A stretch of DNA of 64,000 nt, taken from NCBI RefSeq assembly GCF_035582795.1, contig NC_134365.1:127139577-127203576 (forward strand), written 5' to 3'. This stretch comes from Mycteria americana. Lineage: Eukaryota > Chordata > Aves > Ciconiiformes > Ciconiidae. This document shows positions 10,501 to 35,865 of the stretch, in pieces (positions within the stretch are counted from its first letter, which is position 1; each line of letters begins with the position of its first letter). The notes beneath the pieces were generated by a model, which did not search any database, had not been told where the DNA came from, and was given only the letters and a program-made list of their open reading frames with translations. A program made the position numbers and the translations under genes.

Positions 10501-13500
10501 GAGGGAACAGGAACATCTCCTTTGGGCTGGCATTGCCTGTTCTGTTCTCCTCTTCGTGCCTCAGACAGGTCATTGGGTTGGGTTGTCCATGCACAGGAGG
10601 AGGCAGATCCTTGAGGTGGACTGGAAGAAGAGATGGGAGGGTGCTTGATCTCCGTGCAAGTAAATGAAATAGAGCAGGAATTAATAAAGGAGAGATGTCA
10701 AGAGATCCAGAAGAGCAGCAGAGGCTGTCTGAGAAGGTACTTCAACTCTCCCCATTGAACTCAGTTTATCAGTTTAGAGAGGTTAGTTTTAGGAAAGCAG
10801 CTGGCAGATAGCTTTGTAGGATTCCTTCTTTGACCTTAAACAAAGTATTTGCTGATGAAGGCCTGCACAAGCAAAGGCAGATTTTTAGGTTGCCATGTGA
10901 CAAGCTTGGAGTCCCTCCAAAAGGGATCAGAAATGTTCTCCATCTCACAACTCTCTTGTTCTAGTCCATTGTGGCAATTTTGCAGGGAAGGCCTCGCATA
11001 TTTGCGTTTGCCTGCGTTGTTGGCATTTGTGAGCTGCTCGCTCGCTCCTCGGTGCAGTTATGTAGCACTCTCAGACACTTCTTACCTGCCTCTGCCAGCA
11101 GCAAGTCTCCTCAGTTAACCAAACTAACCAAACTAAATTCCAAACAAGGAATTTTAAAAGGAATTTATTTTTCTCTGTTTTTTTCCCCATCCCACAGTTT
11201 CTTGGAGCTTTTTGTCCTACAGTCAAGATTTTGCATGCACCACGCTATGAATCTGGAGGACTTAAGTTAGCAAAGCTTATGCAAGGAAATGGTTTAAAAA
11301 ATAATAAAGCCAACCTGTCATTATCAGGTTTTGGAGAAAATGTAGTTATTTGAAAGCCTATTTATATCTACATGGTTTGATTTAACACTACAAGGAAATG
11401 TTAAGACATTTAAAGTTTTAAACATTTTAAAAGTTTAAAATTGAATCATTACAAAATTAATCTTTTACGCAAATTCTAATTCCACTGGAGATAGCTGAGA
11501 TGGCGTACTGGCTTTGGGGGTTGCATTTTGCTGTTTGGGGTTTTTTTTTTCAATGTGAACATCACTGTGTTTCTGCAAATCTGAATATAGCAACATCGTG
11601 CTATTCAACAACAACAAAGAGAAAGTGAGGCTGACCAGCCTGTATCACTTCAGTGCTTTTCACACCTTAGTTTTTAAGGAAGGACATCAAAATCTTACTC
11701 TGATTCTCTTTGACTTTCCAAATTTTCCTCCACATTTGAGTTGCACGGCCATTTAAATAAGTAAATAAATAAAAGTACACACACACACCCCCCATCCCAT
11801 CCCAAATCTTTGCCAGGGCGTCCCACATGCTAAAACGTGCAGGACTAGCCTGGTTCAGGGATTGGCAGAGCACAGGTTAAAGCTGATAAAATGAAGATCG
11901 TGCAAGCTGTGCAGGAACAGGCCAGCCATGGAGAACTAATTCACATCGTCCTCTTGAGCGAGAGGTCTCCTGAGGAGCCTGCTTCTGGCTGGCGCCCGCG
12001 GGAACACACCGGAGGAGACCTTTCTCAGCGAGAACAGGTCTGGACCCAGGACTGCACGGAGCCTTTCTGAACTCCATAAACACTTTGACTGTGGGAAAGA
12101 CTTCTTTTGGTTTTTTTCTTAAATAAAAATGTGGCTCTGAACCCAGGTAGAAAGGAAGATGCGTTTAACCCTTTAGTTTCCAGCTGTGGGAGGATGCTTA
12201 ACAGACATGTACACACACACACGCACACTCTATTTTTACTTTAGGTGAACCAACCTGCTGGACCTCACAGCATTGTCCCAAATTTGGCTGTGTTTGACTG
12301 CTTTGATAATGGTTTGCACAGAGAAATTGGGTCATTATTTTTCCCCCCCTGTAACGCCTGTATTTCAGTCTTGCACCTTGAAGTCTTTGGGCAGAAGCTG
12401 GTGTGGGAGCGTTAGGAACAAAAAGCAAATAATAGCTGGGGTTCAGTTGTGAACCGCTGCCCACGTTGGGCATTTCTGACCTTTAATTCTGGATATGCAC
12501 TTACAAAAACTGTGCTGTCAGAACCCCGTTTTCCTGCTCTAAATAAGACTCTGTTTTTGACAGTCTGCTATTGTCTAGCTAACAGCTTCCTCCAGCCCTC
12601 CTCCCTGCACAGCTCTTGGTTGTTTTCCTCCATAGATCAGGAGTTAAAATAAAGCTTTTAGCAAATGTGGCATTTCCTCCTCCTCCACTCTTCTATTGTT
12701 ACAGATGATTTGATAGAACAAATCTAATTTTACCTTTAGCAAGTGGGGTATTTTTTGTTGGGCTTTTTTTTCTTGTTGTTGTTTTAAACAGCAATTCTTA
12801 TAATAACAGTGGAAATGTTCTTTTAAATGAAGTGTTGATTTTTCTGGGGAAAAATATCCTCCAGCCTTAGCTTTCTCTGCATTCCACGTATTTTCCTGAA
12901 ATTTGTAGTAGGTTTTCAATTTATATGAGTGCTTTTAACCTCATGGTTACTTGGGACATACCTGGATCCATAAGAAAATGAAAATAAATATTTTTCCCTT
13001 TAACTATTTAATATATCACAGTTACTTGCTATCTGGCTCTGCTGTATACTCGGTAAGGACACAGAAGTATCCCTTCAGATGGAATAATTTCAGTATTTCA
13101 AAATGAAGATTTTTGTATTGGAGGTGTTTTCTGCTTCTGTTCTCCTTGTCCGCTTTGAGGAAGAGCACCCACTCTGTGCGTGGTTCCCTCCCTTCATCCC
13201 TCCACGTCTTGACCATCACTGCTCCGTTGCCAAAATCTGGCATTTCATAGACTTTAATCTGAGAACCTTTGTTTCATTTCACAGATTACCTTCATAAATT
13301 TGTCTCCGACATGGAAACTTAGTTACTTCCTCTGGACTCTCAGCACCAAAAATCCTTCTGGTGTTTCAGTGTGGGACACTGCAGAAATTTTACTGTGTCT
13401 CTGTTCAAACTCTCATGCAGCATGGCGATGCAGTCCAGTGCTGCCCCCCAGCACGTATGCATCGCATAAACTTATCGCTGCTCCCAGGAATTGCCCTGTT

Positions 13501-14380
13501 AGTGGGAGTTTCTCAGGGCAGCAGTAGGTTTGCCAGGTCTGAGCAGGCGTTCCTCGGAGCCGGTGTCCCCGGCAGCCTCACTGCTTTCAAGTACAACTTC
13601 ATTATAAGGCTGCAAACAGATTTTCTTTTTCAATGCTGTAGTGTAAAAGAAAATTGTGATCTCAGGAAATTATTTTCTCTTGACTGTGCACGTCGGATGG
13701 CTGTTTATTAAATGTTGGTTTACTCCTGTCCATTTTCACGAACACGGCAGAAGCAGTAAATTCAGGTCTGAATTTACTGAGCCACCAGGGAGGGCTCAGG
13801 CCATCCTGGGGCAGGTACTGGAGGACACAGCTGAAAATGGGGCAAGGGCAGCTGAAATTGCCCTCCTCTTCTGGCAGGGGGGCTTCACATGCAATGATAC
13901 ATTCAATTATGGATGTGAATTACAAAGTGAGACGATGAACGATCTGTGCCACGGGTGGCTGGGTCAGTGCTGCGGCAAAGCAGTGTGGTTGTGCGGTTGG
14001 TCTGACTTTGATGGGCTGAGAAACAACTGGATCTTTCACGCTACGTCCTGCATCTTACCGAGCCTCCGCTTTCACAACAGCATGTGGTAAAATGCCGGCT
14101 CTTCAGATGGAAAAGTCCCAGAAGCTGACCGGTCACAGCCTGAGCGAGTTTTAACACTGGGAGGTGTTAAACAACCTGCCATCACTGTAATTTGTTTGTT
14201 TCGGATGTTTCCTGTATCTTGGTCTTTTCTAGATCCCTGCTCTAATTCGTAGCTTTTAAAATAGTTTAACCACCATTATTTTTTGCAGTTCATGGGAGAG
14301 TCCAAGATCAGAAATGTTTACTTCTGGCTAGAGAACACACGGTTTCATATTAGACATCAGATATCAGGAAAATGAGGCAA
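7526..14380. other. Unassigned intergenic DNA
   Basis: No conserved exon was recognised. There is a GC-rich stretch around 10,310-10,470 and short CA tracts near 11,776-11,790 and 12,210-12,230. The longest frame (13,656-14,090, plus, 144 codons) has no recognisable motif and a length expected by chance. Confidence 0.45.
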
Positions 14381-14399
14381 TTTATGTGGTAATACTTTG

Positions 14400-14584
14400 T
14401 TCCATCAGAATATTTTTGTCTGTTTGTGCTACTCCAATGCCTGCAAGAGATGCAGATTATAAAGAACTTTTTGAAGGACAGGAGTGCAGAAGCTACGATT
14501 CTTTGAAAAACAGAAACATAACTAAAACCAAATTTGAACAGAGACTGGAGAGGAAGAGCTTGAGGAGGAAAAAAATGAAGGTAA
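14400..14584 (+). other. Possible but unproven exon-like segment
   Basis: A plus-strand open frame runs from a possible acceptor (TTCCATCAG just before 14,409) to a good donor, AAG|GTAAGA, around 14,581. The translation is hydrophilic and rich in Lys, Arg and Glu toward the end (…KFEQRLERKSLRRKKMK), unlike typical random translation. I do not recognise the sequence and found no partner exon. It could be an exon of a gene converging on ATP6AP2, a decayed pseudogene piece, or chance. Confidence 0.15.
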
Positions 14585-17500
14585 GAATGTAAATGTATTT
14601 ATTTTCTAGCTAAGGTTATGTTGCATGTTACAGGGAAATTCATAAAGGAATTTGGCAGGCAATAACATTTAAAGACTTAAGCTTTTCAGATTTTTTTCCC
14701 CTCTGCCAAATAGTTAATTTAGGCTACAGTAACCAATGACTCCTACACAGTGCTAGAAATTATAGCAACCGGGACTTGTTTTACCACTGCCAACAATCTG
14801 AATATTTCAGCAGCTGTGGAATTTGTTAAGCATCAGGTCTGTGGCGTGAAAGTGGTCAAACATGGGGTGGAAAGAAGAAATAAAGGTGATTCCTCTGTGG
14901 ATGAACTCCTGGGAACCTCTGGGATAACAGAAAAAAAAAGAAAAAGAAAAAAAGAAAAAAAAAGGGAGCAGAGGAGAAACTAAAATGCAGAATGGTTTTG
15001 TGACGTTTAAATCCAGACTGTCCGTTCAAGACAAGGAAGCTGGTCTCATGACGATGATCATGACTCCTATTGTGACATGTCAGAGGCTGCTTTCCCAAGC
15101 GATATTCCTGGGATGCAGCAGTTTGTCCGGCAGCTAGCGCCTCGCTAGCAGCACAGGAGGCTCCGGCTCTGCCCTGAGATGGCAGGACAGACAGACTTCG
15201 AGGGAGCACTGCCCTGAAATGGCTTTCTAAAGTTTCAGGCTTTCCGCTGCCGTTTGGGCAAGTTGCTTCTCGGCAGGGCCGTGGGGAAGCAAGAGGAGGC
15301 GGCAGTGGGCTGGGGGCTGCCTGTGCCCAGCAGCGCGGGGGCCCTCTGGGGACGCTGGCAGCTTGGGCCCCCGGGCTCCCTAAAAGTCAGGAAAGAGGAT
15401 GGAGGGGGCTGGCGACCACAGGCTTGGCACGTGTCCCACGGCATCAGCAGCTGCCTGCAGGAGATATAATTTCTTTCAGTTTGGTGCCTGGCCCCTGTGA
15501 CTCCCTCTGTATTCCCTTTAGTACTGACTCTTCCGTGCCCTTGGATAAAAAACAGTAGTTAGGGGACAAAGGCAAAATTAAAGTGACCACTGTGCTGCAG
15601 GTTGACACTGGGGCCATTATGCTTCAACGGTGCTATTTGTGTCCCAGCATGCTTATTTTCCTGATTGGCTTGTGCTTCTTTTTGGTACCCTTATTTTGGT
15701 TTTCTCCAGAAGTAACACACATCAAAGCCAGTTTCTGGTAGTCAGCATCACCTTTGGGATGTTAGTGGTATGGGCACAGTTTTCCTGCAGATGTTTTAGG
15801 ACATCTTTTAGATGGATCTTTTTAGACTGGACATCTTTTTAGGTGGATGTATTCCTATTAGCCTTCTGAGTTTATAAATCCTCACTTTTACAAAATATTG
15901 AGCGTACTTTTTCTTTAAATCTCCTTTAAAATATGGAAAGAATGTAAAAATATTTCCACTTTTTAATAAAAGTAATGTTTTTAATAGGGGGAGGAAACCT
16001 CTTCTTCCAACGTTTCATTTGTAAAGACTGATATAACTGTGTGTGCGTGCACACACACACATGCACAAAAGAGATCAGGACCAATTCATATATAGAGAGT
16101 GCTTATCTTAGTTTTTGCTTTTTCCAGTTATGCCTCCTCACCCCATCCGCTTCTCTGCATGACTGACAGTTGATTGCCCTTCCTTTTTCTAGCACATTTT
16201 CCTTTCAGGTTACCCAGAGCTATTCTGACTTATTTCCCTTGGAAATAAGACCACATTCAGCCATGAAGCAGAGCCCCTCTGCTCCCAAGGATATATCTAA
16301 TAACCTGAAGATTTCCAGAAGGCAGAGCTGCACATTCACCAACGTGGCTTAGGTTGTACTAACTCACCTGTCTGCAAAGCTGATGACTTTCTTGGGGTTG
16401 GCTGCCCCAGGTAGAGGTGCTCCAGCAACTGTGGAGGTGGCAGTTCAGCTATGGGGAGCACTGGCAGTGGAGTCTAGCTGCCCACTCTTGGCTCTGTAAA
16501 CTAGCTGAAACATTTGAGACAGGTCGATTGAAAATCATTGGTACAGCTGTTTTTATGTATTTTTTCCTCTTTTTTTTGCTGCAGCAGAGACTAAGAGGGA
16601 CAGAAATAGATTCTTAGGAGTTGAGAGCTGTCTGATCACTTAAAGGTTTTTTTCTTTCCAAGCTGATGCTGTACATTAGTCAAGATTTTGATTGATGACC
16701 TACCATAGGATGTAGTTAGAGCTCCCATTTAGCTCTGCTGTGTTCCAAATGCTGTAATTGATTAAATGGGTATTGTGACAGACTTTTTTTCATCAATTCC
16801 TTGGGTACTTTGACCATGGCATTTTAAGGAAGTACTTAAAATAAGGGGGTTGATCAGGTAAGTAGGTAGGCAGCACGGAAGTCTTTCAAGTCAGTGACCT
16901 TACAGTGTTGGCTATAAGCTACCAACTAAATTACTATGAATTTATCCTAGCCATACTGCTTCTATCCCCGTTGCCTAATGAAAAGCATATGCTCACTAGA
17001 TTAAGGGCATGTAAATTTATCATCATAAATTCATGCACTGGAATATAATTAAAGTGGAATTCAACTGCCTTTATAAAAACATTTGGTGCAACCATGAATT
17101 TTATTTCCCTTATGAAGAATTCAAAATATTTTATGACATGTATTCATGCCAAGAACTTAGCTATGTATTTTTGGTGATGTTGGGTGACATTGATGGCATT
17201 ACTAAATTTGATTGCCGGAGTCCTTTAGTGTGAAGCTGTTCTTCAGCAATAGAAGAATCTCTAAACGCTGAAAGCACACTGGCAAGGTAAGTCCCTATTT
17301 AAGGATGGGATTTATATCCTAAAAGCTGTCCTCAACCACTCTTGAGTACAGATGCAGTTTAGCATGCCTTTTTGACCTATTCTAGAAAAGAATTCCTGCT
17401 GATTTTATTATAGACATCTATCAGAATCTCTTCAGTTTCAGAGCACCGCCTATCCGTTCCTGGTTTTAGATAGCCTTTCAGCAGACCCATCTCTCCTGCC

Positions 17501-20500
17501 TGTCATAGACAGGCACCATCTGTAGCAATTGATTTTCCAGCAGTTCAGGTAGGAGAGCGCACGGGAGCAGGCTATATAGATGCATGGCTTCATGCCATCC
17601 GTCAGTTTCTGCTCTGTTTATTTGAGAGGAATGTGGTCATCTGGGCTTTCTGTACCCTGTACCTCATCATTGGTCAGGCAGGACACGTGTTACACAAGTC
17701 TGAGTAGAAAGAACAGCACAGTTATTTCACAGCAGCTGCATTGTGCCAGGGCACGAGTCTCTGAGAAGTATGGGAAGTGGTGTAATATCTGCTAGTGCTC
17801 CACTGACTACAGATGTTCCCCCCACTCCCCCCCAAAAAAAAAACCAAAAAACAAAAAACAAAACACAAGCTGAGGGACCCAAATTTGTCACTGGACCAGG
17901 AGACTGCAGTCATTTACAGCAAGACCAAAGACTTGCCCAGAAGTGGTCCCAGTTCAGAGACCTGCTATGGTCTCTGGTTGCAAGCAGTGCCTGGAGAGGG
18001 TTGGGTGACAGCGGTGCCAGTGTCTTTGGTCTCCGATCCAGTAACACACCACATACCAGTCCTGCTCCTGCAGGGATACGGCTTCTGTGCATGCTGGCTA
18101 GCTTTCACTCCTTTCTCTTTCATCCTCTGCACTGTGAGCTGTAGAAGCCCTTTATAGTTCAGTGCCTTGCAAGTAAGCGTAGCTCCTCCATGGCAACACC
18201 TTGCATTAGTGACAGAACAGGACAGGAAATAAACTTCTTGGTTCCCCATTTATTCCCATTTCTTTTGTTCTGCCAGATTTGAAATCCTATAGTTCCACTT
18301 CAGTCTTCCTTGATCTGCCTCCTTTTCTGTCCTGCAATACTTGTGTGGTTCCCCTCTCCCCACTCTACAAAGATGAAAATTCTTAAGAATATGGTTTAAG
18401 GCCCACAGAAGAGAAAATAAAAAAAATGCAGGACGGTCCCCAACCCTTACTTGAGCACAAAATTTAATTTTTTCTAGAGAACATTTGTGAATTTTAGCTC
18501 AAAGGACCCACTTCACCATAGCCAAAAAATTGTGTCAGTAATAGGATTCCAAAAGTCATTGTTATTGTGGGGGTTTTGTTTTGTTTTCAGACAGATGTTT
18601 ATCTCTTTATGCTAGACTCTGGCAGTGCTCTCGTCACCTCCATTAAGGCTGACCTGTAAATCCCAGCAATCCCTTGCAAGTTGCTCAACATTTGCATTTC
18701 AACATGGTTTCTTCTTTTTTTTTTTTTTTAAAGACTTGAACATAACATTTACACATTTCAGATCTGCTTTAGGCTTCCCTTGCCTGTGTGTTGTAACAGC
18801 AGTGCGTTGGCTGGAAGAACTCTGAAAGTTCCCATGCCTGCCACAGAGAAGTCTGGAAAGCTGAGGCATACGCAAAGCCTAGATTATATCTCCCTTCTGC
18901 CAAGTTTAGACTTTGGGGGATTATCTAGAAAAAGCATACTGACTCTTAAAAGAACCCTTTATTTTATGGCTTACTTCCTCTTTTCAATCTGAATACCAAA
19001 AGCAATGCTCAGGCTTCAGATCTGACTCTGAATTCTCTCCTTTTTCAGAAGCGTCAGCGCTTCATGAGAACAGCTAGCCGGACTCTAGGCACTCCCCAGT
19101 CCAAATACTGGACAATATATGACTAAGCTCTGAAGCAGACCCAATCAAATAATCTCACCCTCTTTGCCAGAGGCCAAGCTCCCCCAGGAAAAACTCTCTT
19201 TGGTGACCAGATCACCACTCCCTGCAGCAGTTACATCCTAAATCCTACAGACAGCACTGTTATCAAGCCTTTCCCAGCCTGGCTGAAAATTGCTCGCTGC
19301 TGAATATTGCATAATGACTCTCCTGCCCTTCTCACTTCAAGCAGACAGGATCCCCATACAGGCTGTATTTTTCTTGCATCCCTCTCCTTCCCTCAGCCTC
19401 GCAGGAGTGCCTCAAAACAACAGTGATAACCTCCCTTTGGAAAACAAAACTGTGGGCCTCTGCTCTCACTGTTGTCTCCCTTCACAGAGCTTCACATGAC
19501 AGTTTCATTGCTTTCCTGGTAGCACTGTACACAAAACCTATAATTTCTGCATGTCACATAAATCTTTTTATAATTTATATTCTTGGGAAGATTAAAGAGA
19601 ATGATCAATAGCAGATCTAGTGGTGTTGACAGCGCTTTCATTCTAATTAACTAAATTCTAAATACAAAAAGGCTGTTCCTGGCTCAGGGATCAGTATTGT
19701 AATTGCCTGTTTGATTAGCAGTTAAGGGCCAGTACTGTTGTACAATATAACATGCCTTGCTTACCTAGCTCAAACTAAAGCACAGTGGCTTTACAGTGGT
19801 TCAAAAAGTAGCTTGTGCCGCACAAAGCAACTGGTATTTAAGAAATAGCGCACATTAGAGTGCTCAAAAGCACCTTTAGTACCAGCTGGAGGCCTGCAGC
19901 CATGAGAATGAACAACACAAGAAGTGGGAATTCAAATGTGCCCTTCAAACAGACGGCAGAAAGTGGCACTAGTCTAAGACTAGCTTTAAAAAGTAAAATT
20001 AGAGCCTACAGCAGCAGCAAGCAGCTGGAACAGAGCTGACAGGATGACCATCTCAGCAGCAGGTCTTGCGTTTAAACAAACTCTATACTGTCAACTTCAG
20101 CCTGGTTACAATATCGCTACCTAGGTATACCCAGCATGCAGATGTTAAAGACTTACAGTTAATTATACAGTCACTTTAAACAACTAGCTCCTGTAAAACT
20201 TCGCACTAGTATCTGAAGTGGACTATTAATCTGATTAAACCTCTGAATTAAGTAAACTAGGAACGCATCAATTCAATATAGACCAGCAAGAAGCTCAAGT
20301 TGAAGTAAATCCTCACCAAAAGGTCTATAGCATGACTAATTTTCAGGCAATCAGCACTTCACTTTAAATGAGGAACCCACAGCCCAGACAGCCTAATCTT
20401 GCAAAAGCACTGGGAGTCCTAGTACTAGATAGTAAATGTGCAACATGTTTTACCTCCTTTTTTTTTTTTCCCCTCCTTAACAGGCCTTGCTGCAACCCTC

Positions 20501-22190
20501 TCTACAAAGCTGCAATTTGAGTTACTTATTGCTGATAAAAGCAGGTGAGAGAGGAGATCAAACTTTCTGATACTATAGTGCTTGGCCTATCAGAATCACA
20601 ATGTAGTATATTTTTACCCCAGAGATATTGTTCTTCCATACGAGAGAACCTCTCCAAGAGGTTCTTCAGAACTCTGTCACAATAATGCTTCCCAGTTACT
20701 TTAAATGAATTATGGCAGCTTTACTCCTGTGGCAGAGCTGAGCTCATCATTTCTAACCGAACATAAGGTCACCTTAGCACATTTTGTGATCACTGTACAT
20801 TGTAGCAAAGATGTTGCAATTAACCAGGAAGTTCATGCAACAAGTCTCAGAAATGGAGCTTAAGCATCTCCTTAAGCAATAAGGGAAATAATATAAAAAG
20901 ACTTAACAACCGTAAATTGGTAATTAGAAATTTCAAAGAATGATTTGAAATATCAGGGAACCTATTGTAGCCATTGTTTTTTAAAGAGTATATTAATGTT
21001 TTAAACCTCTTAGTATTGTTTAGGACAAACAGAATCCCACAAAGTGGTTTTACTCTAGTTCAACTGCTTTATGTCCAAGACAGCTGAAAACAATGCAGGC
21101 TTCTAAATATTCCCAGAGCATTTACCTTTGCCTTACCTTTGTGTTTGTTAACCTTTCACTGCAAACTGGTCCCTGCAATGACAGTAACTTGACAGTGGTT
21201 ATTCTTCCTCCTGCCACAAGTGATTTTTTTTTAAGGTATAGTTTAGTTGGAAAGATTCTCCTATTAATGTACTACCCCCTTTCTTACCCTAGATCATACT
21301 TCATGCTGAAGTTCTGCGGTATTGTCTTCCATATTAAGTGATCCTGAAACAGCCAAAGAAATTTAAAACAACATATAGACTATTACATAATAGTTTACTT
21401 AAAACATTAGGGTTCATGCCTGTCAAACAGGATGATAGAGCTGTATTTTAATCGTTTTCATAATAAAGTTGTACAGCTTCGTCAGATGGATTTGATTCTC
21501 AAACACTGCAAGTGTGTTACAGAATGTTCAATAATTAGACTACACATTCTTCTCAGAGAAACCAGCAATGCAACTCTTCCTTTCTACCTATTGATCTTAA
21601 TCACCCAGATTAACATTAAGTGCCATTAAAAGTAATTTCAAATGATTGTAAAATATACTAAACTGGATTTCCTGGACTTAGGCAAAGCTGCAGCATGTTA
21701 CTCAATTCAACATGAAGCATTGTCCAGGATCTCCAAGACACAAACAACTTCAACCCCTCCAAATCTGACATTCCCAGTAAACGAGACAAATTAATTCAAT
21801 GAGCAGATCTTTTCTGGAAGTGGAACAAATCTCTCCTAACAATAGGGAAAGTTAAGCACATTAGAGGACAAGACGAAAAAAAGTAGTTTCCATTCACGTT
21901 GCTGTAGTCTGGAAGAATTCCTTTTACCGCAAGAGCAAATGAGTTTCTAAAAAGCAGGTAGTTCTAAAAAAGATTCAAGCCAGAGATTAACCGCTTGTTT
22001 TAACTACACTCACTATTTGGTTTAGGAAAATTAATCCATACAAGGTGATCTTCCAATGTTTGCTTTTGAAAGACAGTTAAAACTAAACTGTTATAGACTT
22101 AGGCCCACTGTCACATACAGGAGGCTGGGGGCACCTACTCTGTTCAGCTGAGCTAATACTAAATAGAAATAGCCACACCTATGAAGCCAC
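14585..22190. other. Unassigned intergenic DNA 3' of ATP6AP2
   Basis: No exon was recognised. Notable low-complexity pieces are a purine tract at about 14,930-14,975, a GC-rich moderately CpG-containing patch at about 15,110-15,440, a TG/CA tract at about 16,040-16,065, a C-run followed by A-rich sequence at about 17,818-17,865, and T-runs near 18,713-18,730 and 20,458-20,470. Between about 19.1 and 22 kb the sequence is AT-rich and free of recognisable repeats. Confidence 0.45.
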
Positions 22191-22194
22191 AAAG

Positions 22195-22200
22195 AATAAA
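22195..22200 (+). terminator. Plus-strand AATAAA opposite the ATP6AP2 3' end
   Basis: A canonical AATAAA hexamer on the plus strand lies only 27 bases from the minus-strand poly(A) signal of ATP6AP2. No plus-strand transcript or exon could be identified that would use it, so it may be chance in AT-rich DNA. Confidence 0.2.
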
Positions 22201-22209
22201 TGCAGTCCA

Positions 22210-23098
22210 GAACAACTGTTCTTTGTTTTATTGAATGGTTGAAGCAGGACTATAATCCAGGTATATTTAAATCAAGTGTTGGTCCACTCTTATCATCAAA
22301 AAGAATTGATTTAGGCTTTTTCTAATAACATCAACACAAATGGAAGGAATATGAAGCATCATACTAGGAACTTTCAACTGTATGTGACGTTAGACCATGA
22401 TCAGACTGGTGCTACTTCAGTATTTATAGACTCTCCACTGTATAGACCAGCCACACTAGTGTTATTTACCTCCAAATCATTAAAGTTCTAGGTAAAGGAT
22501 CCTTCTGTCTACAGCTCACATCAGAGCCTTCAACATGAGATCAAAATGCCATTTGTGCCACTAGAATCGTAGTCTTGTAGAAATATTTCTATATTCAGTA
22601 TTTTACTAAATAATTACTACCCTCTCTGAAGTTACATATAGCCATTATAAATATTTACATCAAACATTTACAACTGGTTCATAATATACAACACAACAAT
22701 TTAGCTATAATTTCTAATCTTCCAGTGTAAAAGTTTCAAACAACATGTCGCTATCATAATTTCAATTTATCTGTTTTGCACACAGTCACAGGCAGTACGG
22801 GGCATTTCAAAAACTCATGTTACATGATAAAAAAATGGAATGATGTTACTTTAATAACAATTAGTATGGGGATTGGTTTTTTTTTTTTTTTTTTTTAAAC
22901 AAGCAGATTTCAATTTCTATCTCCCATCTGGTGCTACTACTAACATTTAAAATAGGCTTGTGAGGGAAAAAAAATACTTAGAAATAAATACACCTTTAAA
23001 AAAATTCCACAATTAACCATGTCAGAATATTTGTTTTCCACACAGTTTAAAGGAGACCTTACTCTTCATCATTTCCTTGTGCTGAAATACAGTGTAGT
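22210..23098 (-). other. ATP6AP2: ATP6AP2 3' untranslated region (predicted)
   Basis: This is the stretch between the TGA stop and the predicted cleavage site. It is AT-rich and contains a long A-run on the gene strand (T-run on the plus strand at about 22,877-22,896). No other gene feature is seen in it. The distal end is inferred from the poly(A) hexamer. Confidence 0.55.
22227..22232 (-). terminator. ATP6AP2: ATP6AP2 poly(A) signal
   Basis: TTTATT on the plus strand gives AATAAA on the gene strand. It is the first canonical hexamer downstream of the ATP6AP2 stop codon and predicts cleavage around 22,205-22,215. The resulting 3' UTR of about 0.9 kb agrees with what I recall of the roughly 2 kb mammalian mRNA. 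An earlier ATTAAA variant (gene strand) lies at 22,850-22,855 and could give a shorter isoform. Confidence 0.65.
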
Positions 23099-35197
<12,099 letters not shown>

Positions 35198-35304
35198 GTC
35201 CGCCGCGGTGCCAGCCGCCGCTGGGAAGACGCCGGGCCGCACCGTCGGACAGAGAACGCCGAGCGCCCCGCCCACTACGGAGAGCTGACAGACAACCGCC
35301 GCAG

Positions 35305-35309
35305 CCAAT
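35305..35309 (+). promoter_or_regulatory. ATP6AP2: CCAAT box (NF-Y type), proximal
   Basis: CAGCCAATC lies about 110 bases upstream of the ATP6AP2 start codon, within the usual NF-Y window relative to a TSS in the 35.2 kb area. The pentamer reads CCAAT on the plus strand, so it is inverted relative to the gene. Confidence 0.55.
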
Positions 35310-35476
35310 CTGCAGGTGAGATTCAGGGCGGCTGGGTGGGACTCTGCAGGAGTGACTGACGGAACTGACCATTCGCCAGTGAAGCCCACCCCCACCCTGT
35401 CACGGGGCTGACCGATCAGCTGAGACGCTGTCCCGCCGGGGGGCGGAGTCTTAGCTTGAGTGGCCTTTCCACTTGG

Positions 35477-35481
35477 CCAAT
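35477..35481 (+). promoter_or_regulatory. ATP6AP2: CCAAT box (NF-Y type), middle
   Basis: GGCCAATCAGA is a near-ideal NF-Y site (CCAATCAG), in the same orientation as the other two CCAAT boxes and 172 bases beyond the proximal one. Confidence 0.55.
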
Positions 35482-35586
35482 CAGATCGTGAGAGATCTCT
35501 GCACCAGTTTCCTTCCCTCACCGTACATTCAGAGGGGAGCGGTGGGGCGGCGGAGCCTCGCCGGAATGATTTGACGGCTGATTCGA

Positions 35587-35591
35587 CCAAT
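35587..35591 (+). promoter_or_regulatory. ATP6AP2: CCAAT box (NF-Y type), distal
   Basis: GACCAATCGGA is a good NF-Y core with the favoured flanks, 110 bases beyond the middle box and in the same orientation. It may serve ATP6AP2 or a divergent transcript. Confidence 0.5.
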
Positions 35592-35792
35592 CGGAGTGCG
35601 AGGGATCGGGGCCTTGCCCCTCCCACCGCTCATCACTATGACCCCGATGGCGTTCGGCGGAGGCGCGGTTGGATCGGGCAGCCTCGGCGCGGGGGGAGGG
35701 AAGGAGCTCTGATTGACAGTTAAGTGCACCATTCAGTGAGCAAGGGCGCCTGCTCCACCCTCTTCGCACCTGTGAGGCCTTGGCCATGAGGG

Positions 35793-35865
35793 TAGGCCCG
35801 GGCCCAGGCCCTGGCCCTAGCCCTGGCCCTGGCCCTCGCCCTCGCCCTCAGCAGCAGCAGCAGCG
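35793..35865. repeat. (GGCCCT)n tract followed by (CAG)5
   Basis: A degenerate hexamer array of GGCCCT/CGCCCT units runs to about 35,849 and leads directly into five CAG triplets (35,849-35,865). It sits on the distal shoulder of the promoter CpG island. On one strand it is almost pure C/T-rich blocks, so length variation is likely. Confidence 0.85.

Noticed and set aside
13656-14090. 144-codon plus-strand frame
   Set aside because: No motif, no conserved-looking block and no flanking splice signals that would make it an exon.
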